This document shows, in pieces, positions 1 to 10,100 of a stretch of DNA of 64,000 bases (the stretch's first letter is position 1; every line of letters starts with the position of its first letter). The notes under the pieces are model-generated. The model was not told the origin of the DNA. It saw nothing but the letters and a program-made list of their open reading frames with translations, and did not search any database. Source of the stretch: Asterias amurensis. Taxonomy: Eukaryota > Echinodermata > Asteroidea > Forcipulatida > Asteriidae. The position numbers and the translations under genes are program-made. The stretch spans positions 8,556,001-8,620,000 of the forward strand of contig NC_092650.1 in the NCBI RefSeq assembly GCF_032118995.1. Reading direction: 5' to 3'.

Positions 1-256
1 TGGGGAGCCTTACTTTGAAGTATGGGGCAATATGCTGCCAATCAAACCAGAAACACCGGGAAAACCCCTACTCTTGTCGATAAGTGCACTGTGTGCTTTT
101 TTACACAGGACCAGCAGCTTTATATCCCATTTGAAAGAAGAAGCAATGGTTTAGTGTCTAGTCAAGACTGGTACTCAAACCCACACTCTGCTGAACTGGG
201 GCTGAAACACCAGAGTTTGAAATTGGTGCTCTTAACCGCTCCGTCACAACACTTTC
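1..256 (-). repeat. tRNA-derived SINE fragment, body type b
   Basis: It shares the AACACCGGG, CTCTTNTCGATAAGTGCACT and GAAGCAATGG blocks with 26441-26765 and 60201-60599. The tRNA-like head is at the right end (GCTCTTAACCGCTC), so the element reads on the minus strand. It is cut by the window edge. Confidence 0.75.
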
Positions 257-339
257 ATGAATAAATTTTTTTGATTACTTTTGGATCTGCCCAGCAGCTG
301 ATTGAGAATCTGTATTTTGGCAATCACATGACCATTTAG

Positions 340-993
340 GAATACATCACTTCAGTCTCCGGGGCTGCAATCTTCCATCTGCGTAACATAGCCAAGATGA
401 AGAGGTACCTAACCCCTGGTGCAACGGAGCATATAGTGCATGCTTTTGTCACCAGCAGGCTCGACACTGGAAACCTTGAATCGAGAGATCCTGCATGGTC
501 TACCAAAGAAACAATTGTTGACGCCCCAAAAACTTAAGAATTGGGCAGCTTGTCTGGTAGTATGTACCAAGAAATGTGATCATGTGACACCAATCCTGAA
601 GAGTCTTCACTGGCTACCAGTTGAGTCACGCTCTCAATTTAAGATCCTCCTATGTACTTGTGTTTCGCTGCCTTGTTGCCTTAGCCCTTTCATATCTCAT
701 TGACTTATTGTCAATCAAAGAACCTGTCAGAAATCTGCTTTCCTGTTCCGACACTTCCCTTTTTCACATTCAAAGAACTAAACACAGTTGGAGGGGATCG
801 TGCCTTTTCTATCGCAGCATCAAGGATGTGGAATCATCTTCCTCAGAACATCAGGCAATCTTCTTCATTAGCAAACTTCAAAACTTTGCTTATATCTCAT
901 CTTTTTCAAAAGCCTACTGTACGGCGCTATGGGCAATGACTGTTGGATTAGCACCTTATAAATTTAACAATTTAGTGATTGATTGATTGATTT
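340..993 (+). pseudogene. CR1/L2-clade LINE 3' end, decayed ORF2
   Basis: Translation in shifting frames gives FHLRNIAKMKRYLTPGATEH, VHAFVTSRLD, AACLVVCTKK, ILKSLHWLPVESR, YLIDLLSIKEPVRNL and MWNHLPQNIRQSSSLANFKT, the usual C-terminal blocks of CR1/L2-type reverse transcriptases. Frameshifts and stops break it, and it is 5'-truncated. The 3' end is a (ATTG)n run at 972-992, the tail expected of this clade. It lies in an intron of the WD gene. Confidence 0.8.
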
Positions 994-1044
994 TACTAGT
1001 CTTATACAAATGCCTAGTTCTCATGAATCCATTTGACATTTCAG

Positions 1045-1155
1045 GTGCGATACAAAGTTCTGCGAGGTCATAAAGAAGGCATCAATTGTTGTCAGTTTTG
1101 TGTGAATGACACCCGCATCTTGACGGCAGCAGACGATAAAACATGCTCCCTCTGG
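1045..1155 (+). CDS. WDR88: WD gene exon a: WD repeat 1
   Basis: The acceptor is TTTCAG before 1045 and the donor is GTAACT at 1156. It encodes residues 1-37 of the visible protein (starts VRYKVLRGHKEG, ends CSLW), phase 0 at both ends. The GH and W positions mark WD repeat 1. Confidence 0.85.
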
Positions 1156-4100
1156 GTAACTATAATTATCTGCTTGAAATTATTGCCCCGAATTTGCATG
1201 AATGTTAAAAAAAGGGGATTTGAGGCATTGCATGGTGAGGTATCAATTGTTACTAAAAGTTATGAAATTCAAAGAGTACTTAAAAATCTCTAGTTTTCAA
1301 GAAACTTCCTTTGCCGTTTGCCTTACTTTAATTAATTTAAGAAATATAAAAAGTTATATATAACTGGAAGACCAAAAGATTTTCTACAAAGTGTTGTCTG
1401 TTGAATTTGGGTGGATCAGAGCTGGGTGGGATCTTCCAAAAACATGTCCTTGCCTGCCCACTTCTTGCTGCCCTGTGGAGAAACCAGTATTTATATCAGC
1501 TCATCTTTCTTTTACACTTCTAAAAGGGTGGACACTTTATTCTAAAAATCTTGCCACTGCCCTAAAGCTATTCAACCTTTACAAGGCTGACTCCTACAGC
1601 CCCAATGAGTTGAAATGTATAATAATCTCAAGTTGTCTGCTTTTAAAGGTTGTTCCCCTCTCTCATCATGGCACAATTAGTCTTAAATTTCTTCAAAATT
1701 CTCCTTTCAGTGAAAAATTTGTGAAGTGAAATAATGACACTTTGTTTGTCTGTTGTTGACGTAGAATGTGGAAACAGGTGACAGAGAGCATAAATATGAG
1801 GGACACCCAACATGTATTACCCAGTGCCATATGAGCCCCGATAACACCAAGTTTGTCTCATCATGCTGGGATAAAAGAATCCGTGTCTGGGATGTGGAGA
1901 CGGGACAAATATTAGTGAGTATTGGCTATTGAAATCAATTGTTTATTTTATTGCTGGATTAATCGTTGATGATTCAACACATTGTGAAAATTGGCTGCTG
2001 GTTGCTGATTCAGCATGTTCCTTGAACAGGGCCCAATTTCATAGAGCTGCTAAGCACACATATTTGCTTAGAATGAAATTTCTTCCATGATAAAAACAGG
2101 ATTACCGACCAAATTTCCATTTGTTGTCTGTTGCATCTTTATTGGTATTCAGCTGGTGTATGCTTGTCCTGAAAATCACGTGGAAATTTGGTTGGTAATC
2201 CTGTTTTTATCAAGGGAGAAAATTCATGCTAAGCAATTTTTTTTGTGCTTCGCAGCGCTATGAAATTGGGCCCTGATGTGTGTGTATTTTAAAAAAAATG
2301 TTAATAATAATAAATAATATTGAGTTTTTATATAGCGCTTTTTCACTCCCTACGGGTGTCTCAAAGCGCTTCAAGATATTACCCCTGGTCACTTGGCCTT
2401 AATTCACTCCTTAAAACATCTCAGCTCCCTGGTATTCAGCTTTGTGCAACAATGCGCTACTCGGCTAAATCAATCACAAGAACCATCTCTGCCCTCACAG
2501 GTACCCATTTACCCCTGGGTGGAGAGAAGCAATAATAGTTAAGTGTCTTGCTCAGGGACACAAGTGTCACGACCGGGATTCGAACTCACACTCTGCTGAA
2601 CAGAATCAGCAGAGCTTGAATTCGGAGCTCTTAACCGCTCGGCCACGACACCCCATGTTGCTACCCACTAAGGAAATAATACTCTAACACAACACTTTGA
2701 TGAACACTAATGTCTATTGCTTTATTTCTCTACTGCAGTGGACTGGTATACAGGGAGGTATAGGAACTTGTTGTCAATTTTCTCACAACGGGAAAATAAT
2801 TGCAACAGGCACAGACCTGGACAACTGTTTGACGATATGGGATGCTCAGAATGGAACTGCTATTCAGTCCAACAAAAGTAAACATTTTTTTACAAACTTG
2901 ATTTATGACTCTCTGCTAGATTGTACAAGGTTGAAAGAAGACTTGTTAGAATGAAATTTGAATATTTAAATGTGACCCACTCTGTCATGTCTGTGAAAAT
3001 GATTCAGATGTTGCCCAATGCATTATAAGCTATGAACAGTTTAATGTGGAAAAAAAAAAAAAAAGGGGGGGAAAAAATCATTTTTTATTTATTTTTTTAT
3101 TTTTTACGATCTATATTTGCATGGTAAACCTTTAGAACACATCCTTTTAGGCAATAAAACTATGAATACAACAATTTTGTGACCATACTTGTATCTAATT
3201 TGTATCCTTTTGCGCGAAATGGTAGTTGAAAACATCACTTTACTTGTAATTAGTTTTTCACAAAAATATTGTATTGGCTATATTCAAGCGGGAGTAACTC
3301 AGCAATGCGTACACCCCAAAGCTTAATAGACATTATACCAAATTACTGCTGCTTGTGTGTTCTCTCCAGCCAAGCATATAACTCAATTCTTGAAATAGTC
3401 AACATCTAACTCATTTTCACGTAGCGGGTCACAAATTTTTGTGCATGTCAATAAATCACTACAATTACACCCATAACATAACAAGTAAAGTAAAACAACA
3501 TAGCAATGGCAATAACAAATACTATTTAAAGACACTGGACACTTTTGGTAATTGCCAAAGACCAGTCTTCTCACTTGGTGTATCTCAACATATGCTCAAA
3601 ATAACAAACCTGTGGAAATTTGAAGGCAATAAGCCTTTTTGAGATTATGGCGGACACAATGATACAACGCATACATGTAGGTTTGGGTAAATTTGTCTGT
3701 ATACACCAAAAACCAAACAGTGCACTCCTAAGAGTGTCCGCCATATCTCAAAAAGGCTAATTGGTTGTCAAAGTTGCGAGATTTGTTTTTTTGTAATGCA
3801 ATTCGCCAGCCACACAAGGCCTGAAGGCCACTTCAAGGTGTGGGCTACAATTTTGTTTTGGTCTTCCACGGGCCAGATTCAAGGGCTGAAACAGGGTTAG
3901 CCCTTTACAGTCCATATGTACATTTTTTAGGCTTGGGTATCATCAATCAGAAGCCTGGCTGATAGAAAGCACTACCTCCCCAACTTCATGTAGCAAGTGT
4001 CACGACCGGGATTCGAGCTCACACTCTGCTGATTGAACACCAGAGCTTGAATCCGGCGCTCTTAATCTCTTGGCCATGTCACGAGATAATAATAGAAGAA

Positions 4101-7100
4101 AAACACCCTTGTCACACGAAGTTGTTTGCTTTTAGATGCTTGATTTCAAGACCTTAAAATAAGATTTTGAGGTTTCGAAATCAGATTTAAGTATTTTAGT
4201 GGAAAATTACTTCTTTGTCGTAAACTACAGTACGTTACTTCAGAGCTAGCTGTTTCTCACAATGTTTTATACTATCAACAGCTCTCCATTGCTCCTTACC
4301 AGGTAGTTTTTTATACTGACAATTATTTTGAGTAATTACCAATAGTGTCCAGTGATTTTCAGGTAGTTTTTATTGGTTACTTCATAGTATTGTAAACAAA
4401 AAATTAAAGAAATATTTAAACATAACTTAAATTTTTAAATTGTTTGTTTTTAATTCAATTGACAGCTTTCCCTATATTTAATTTTCCTTAGTTTTTCACT
4501 ATGCCCAAACATTATTCATTCATAACAGGATTGCTCTTTGAAATGAGACTGGTTTGAGCTTAAACTTTATCACAAGAGATTGTCTGGCGATGTTTTGTCA
4601 GATAGATACTTCAGATAGTTTCATATCTTAATATTGTTATGCTTTAATTGTAGAACATCATGGTAGCTCAATCACAAGTTGCAAGTTCTCTCCGGATGAC
4701 TCAAGAGTGTGTACAACATCCATGGACAAAATCACTAAGCTTTGGGATGTAGGCTCTAAACAGACCACCATTAAACTAGGGTAAGTGGATTAACCAACAT
4801 CTCACATGGTTAACATTTCACTGCACCAGCTGCGTATATTTGACGTTCTACTCTCTCTGGTTTTGTTTCACAGGTTTATGGTACATGTATGAAAACTTCA
4901 TTTGTGCAATAAATGAATGTACATTACAGACACTGGACACTTGGTATTGTCAAAGACCAGTCCTCTTGCTTTGTGTATCTCAACATATGAATAAAATATA
5001 AAAACCTGTGAAAATTTGAGCTCAATTGGTCGTCAAAGTTGCGAGATAACAATGAAAGGAAAAACACCCTTGTCACGCGAAGTTGTGTGCTTCCAGATGC
5101 TCGATTTCGAGACCACAAAGTAATTCTTAACATGAGGTCTCGAAATCAAATTCGTAGAAAATTACTTCTTTCTCGAAAACTACGTTACTTCCGATGGAAC
5201 CGTTTCTCACAATGTTTTATACTATCAACAGCTCCTCACTACTTGTTTCCAAGTGAGGTTTTATGCTATTAATTATTTTGAGTAATTACCAATAGTGCCC
5301 GGTGCCTTTAAAAGAAACTGTACAATTGTAAGTAGTAGGCAATTCCACCCGGTCCATGGAACAGATTTCTACCATACACTTGAAAGATGTAATGAACGTA
5401 ACCACCATTCAGTATTACATGTTCATTTAATTCGCTTGCGATGGTTCATCCCATAAAGATAGAGTCTCCTCCCATCTTCCCTTCCTGGACATGTTTGGTA
5501 ATTGTCAAAGACCAGTCTTCTCACTTGGTGTATCTCAACATAGAATGCATAAAAGAAATCTGTGAAAATTTGGGCTCAATTGGTCATCGAAGTTGCAAGA
5601 AAATAATGAAAGAAAAAAACACACCAATGTTTCTACAATTTGTGTGCTTTCAGATGCCCGAGAAAGGCTTCAGCCTAAAGTCTTTCTCAGATTCAAATAA
5701 TTTAGTGACAAATAACTTCTTTCTCATAAAATAAGTTACTTCAGCTTACTGTTGCTCCTTATACCAAGTTGTTTTTATTTTGTTTATATTTTGAGTAATT
5801 ACCAAATGTGTCCAGTGCCTTTAAACGGAAACACTTTTCCAACTGAATGTACTTGTTTGTAGAACACCCTAACATAATCAATGCTGGAGTGTGGTGTTCA
5901 TAAGACTCCCTTTACATGATGATTTTACAAAGTCACTTGTCAATATATTAACTGCAAACTGATTTTTGGGCGCGTACATTATTGGTTATATATTAATACT
6001 TTTGTCGCTAATTAGTCCTTAGCATCCACTGCGCAGACTAGTGGGTTGATTTCACTAGTAACAGGCCTGCCCCCGATTTCACGAAGCGCTGCGACGCGTC
6101 ACAAGTGCAAGTTGCGACCGGTTACACGTCGTTAGTTGCGATGTGTATGAAATCGATTTCATCAAAGTTACGATGCGTTGGATACGTCGGAAGTTCCTTG
6201 ACAACGAGGAAGAACATGTCGTAAGTTACGACGACCCATGGGTCGTCGTAAGAATGCTATGTTTCATTTGTTTACGCACAAAATGCATGAAAGGACATAA
6301 CAATTACCACACGTAACTTCCGTGAACCAATCGGGAAGACACTAGACAACAAAATGGAAATTTACCCCCCCCCTCAAAAAAAAAGGACGGGTAAAAGAAA
6401 AGAAAATAAACACACGCATAACAAACGAACACACACAAGCTAAAACAACTAAACAAATAAATAATTGTAAACCATAAAACAAAAAAAATACCTAAACACT
6501 AGTCCGAAACGGTTGAGTGTCTGCCATCTTGAATGAACTATAATACACGACTGTTTCATGACCAAGTTGTACACAACATTAAACAGCCGCAGAACTTTAG
6601 CAGTTCATCCTCGTCCAAAGGGTTGTTTTTATTAAGAGTGAATATAGTTTGTATTGCGACTCGTTGCGCTTACGACATGTTTGGTGAAATGGATTGTAGA
6701 ACTTGTCGCAGCCGCGACGTGTCTTAGGTCTGCGACGCATCGCAAACCCCACGATGCGTCGCTACTTGCGATAAGTTTCGTGAAATCGGGGGCTGGAATT
6801 CCATCGTGGAGAGGGCAAGATAATTTTTATTTTATGAAAGGCACTTCCATTGGAAAGTCTTGAAGTCAATGATAATTTTTTGAAGGGTCCCTAGGCTGAG
6901 TTCAGGTGAAACCAAGGCCTCCATGGCCTGGGTGTAAGTCCAGGCCTGAAGTCAATGTTTGTGTGAGAATCTATGTTCAAGATTCCCTGTGAAAAAAATA
7001 AGATCCTAATTATTGTTACCTGCCATTACAGTAGTAGAGAAATGTGTCAAATAATCAAAGTCATTTATGAATTAACCAACACATTTGTCATGTGACTCAC

Positions 7101-10100
7101 AGTGGCCACATCAATATTGTCTCCTGTTGCTGCTTCAATAAAGACGAGCGTCGTCTCTGCACAGGCTCATGGGATAAACAGCTGCAGGTATGGGACGTGT
7201 CTACGGGTGTTTATCGAACAGAAGGGCCCGTCACATTCAGCAAAGGACATGAGGGGTCAGTCAGTGCCTGCAAGTTTAGTCAAGATGGTAAGTCACTCAG
7301 TGTTTGTGTACTGTTTGTAGTCGTACAAAACTGGTTACCTAATTGTAGAGTTGCAGATAAACAAAATGTTACACCTACAATAATAATACTTAGGCCTATA
7401 ATAATAATATATTGCGCTTTTTACACCCGAAGGGCGTCCCAAAAGCACCTCACATTATTACCCCCTGGTCACTGGGCCTTAAATCACCCCTTAAACCATC
7501 TCAGCTCCCTGGTGGGGAGTATGCAGCCTGTGCAACATTAATATGCGCTATATGGCTAAATCAATCACAAGAACCATCTCTGCCCTCACAGGTACCCATT
7601 TACCCCTGGGTGGGGAGAAGCAATTATAGTTAAGTGCTATAATAAGTGCCTTGCTAAGGGATTCGAACTCACACTCTGCTGAACAGAAGCACCAGAGCTT
7701 GAGTTCGGTGCTCTTATCCGCTCGACCAAGACACTTTGGACACCCTATACACCAAGATTTTTATTTTTTCAGAACCAAAAAGACATTAATTTGACATTAA
7801 TGAGACTTCTAGGGACACTAGGTGGCAGCAGACTGTATTGGTCAGTCCATGTTTCACATTCCCAGTTAATGTTTTTTGCCATTAAGCATCTCAACATCTT
7901 ACATTACATTTGATGGGGCTATGAATAATTGGATCTTGGGTCAGTTGTTTACTTGCAGTGACACAGTAAGTCCCAAATCATATAGCATGACAAATAGACC
8001 AATCCATGTGAGGCATGTTTTACTACCATTGACCGACAGTTTCTGCCAATACTGGGCTTAAATCGCTGCCACTTTCTAAAGTTGCTTGAGCATCATTTTA
8101 GTTGCAGATACCTTATATCGTCCCAGTACTTTCAGAAAATATTGGTATAATGAATGCTCTTTTTGAAACCACGGATCCGTGTTGAACATTGGCTTGTGCA
8201 CGGGCTTGGGCTCTGTCGTAGGTGTGTTTTAAGCCAAAAGTGCACCTTTTCAAAAACAACAGACAAAGCCTACTATATGGAGTCAAAACTGCGGCAGTTT
8301 TTTTTCTTCTTTTCTTTTTCTTATGCAAGTTGCCAGACACACAAGGTGTGGGCTACAATTTTTTCCAGAGGCCGTGGCCACCTACTCCTTGGGCTGAAAC
8401 CGGGTTACCCCCTTTACAGTCCATATTGATGTAGGGTGTGGTATCATCAATCCAAAGCCTGGCTGGTAGAGCAGTAAGCAGTGTACCAGTGGTTTTGGAA
8501 AGGGCCTGTACACCTTATCCTTTATAGTACAGCCATCTTGCTGTCCCCTAATTCAAAGTTATGAATCCAAACTAAGGACATGTCTACATGAATGGCTTCG
8601 GCTGTAGCCAAGGCCAAGTGCAAAGTTCTATACTTCAATGTTGAAGCAGCCATAACAATAGCCAAATTCCCTTGATTCTTACTTGCCTTTAAGCCAGAAG
8701 CCGCCAACATTGTCAAACATGGTGGCAGCATCATGATCTTCAATTTATTTTCTGTCTGTATTTGCTTCCGAAGTTTTATCTTTGTATCTACCCAACATTA
8801 ATCCACTGGCTTTTTTTGTAATCACAGGGAAAATGAGTCTATTAAAAATATTAGTGGAATTTGTGCATTGACGTCATACAGCGGTCGTCTTTTAGAGGTA
8901 AACTGATGATGAAACAATTGAAATTAATAGGTTTGTGCGTGCGTCACACAGGATGGGCCAATGAGCCACCACTTTTTTACCTCTACGTAAAGGCTCCCTA
9001 CATGTACTCCAAGAATCCTGGCTTAGCAAAGAAATTTCTGGAATGCTTAGCTTGAAGCTACAAATAACTTTTTTTAAGTAAAAGGTTTTTAGAGTATGTA
9101 ATATGAGATGTATGTTGATAATTGCAGGAAGTATGTTAGTATCAGGATCCTATGACCAGACAGTAGTTGTATGGGATGCTGAGAACTGTGGACCTAAGCT
9201 GACACTCAAGGTAAAGCCAGCAACATCTCATCAATCTCATAAGCAATATTTCTTTATAGACAGTGGACACTATTGGTAGTTGTCAAAGACCAGCCTTCTC
9301 ACTTGGTGTATCTCATCATGTATGCATAAAATAACAAACCTGTGAAAATTTGAGCTCAATCAGGTTGTCAGGTTGCGAGATACTAATGAAAGAAAAAACA
9401 CCCTTGTTACACGGAGTTGTGTGCTTTTAGATGCTTGATTTCGAGACCTCAAATTCTAAACTTGAGGTCTTGAAATCAAATTTGTGGAAAATTACTTCTT
9501 TCTTGAAAACTACTCCCCTTCAGAGGGAGCTGTTTCTCAATGTTTTATACTACCAAGTACCAACCTCTCTCTATTACTCGTTGCCAAGTAAGGTTTTATG
9601 CTAATAATTATTTTGAGTAATTACCGATAGTGTCCACCGCCTTTAAAGGGTCTGGGTACTTTTTGTAGAACCAAAAACATAATGTCCACAGATTTACACT
9701 AAACTTACAGTATGAAGATAACGATAGTAGAAAACTACTCTGAAAATATTACTCACTGAAGTGCTGTAGTTGTTGAGAAATGAGTAAAACAATGTCATGA
9801 AAATAATTTTTGTCTCAGTGATCATGAGACGAAAACTGTTTTAGCAAGTAAAAACGTATTATACCTAATATTATAAGGTACGCTTTCCACTATCATTATT
9901 TTCAAATGGTGTAAGTTTAATGTAAATCTGTGGACGTTGTGTTTTGTGTTACAAAAAGTACCCAAATCCTTTAAACAGATATTTTATACACTTACTATTA
10001 ATAGGAAACTATTACAACAACGGTTACAACCATGTGTACATTTCTTTTGGATAAGTTTTGGCCCAAACATTTTGAACAGTATACTCTGCTTGCCTTCATG

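Larger units (their letters stand above)
3526..4360. mobile_element. M1 MITE, copy 1, split by two later insertions
   Basis: It starts TTAAAGACACTGGACACTTT and ends AATTACCAATAGTGTCCAGT. Between the halves sit the small palindrome 3633-3760 and the SINE 3783-4081. Confidence 0.8.
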
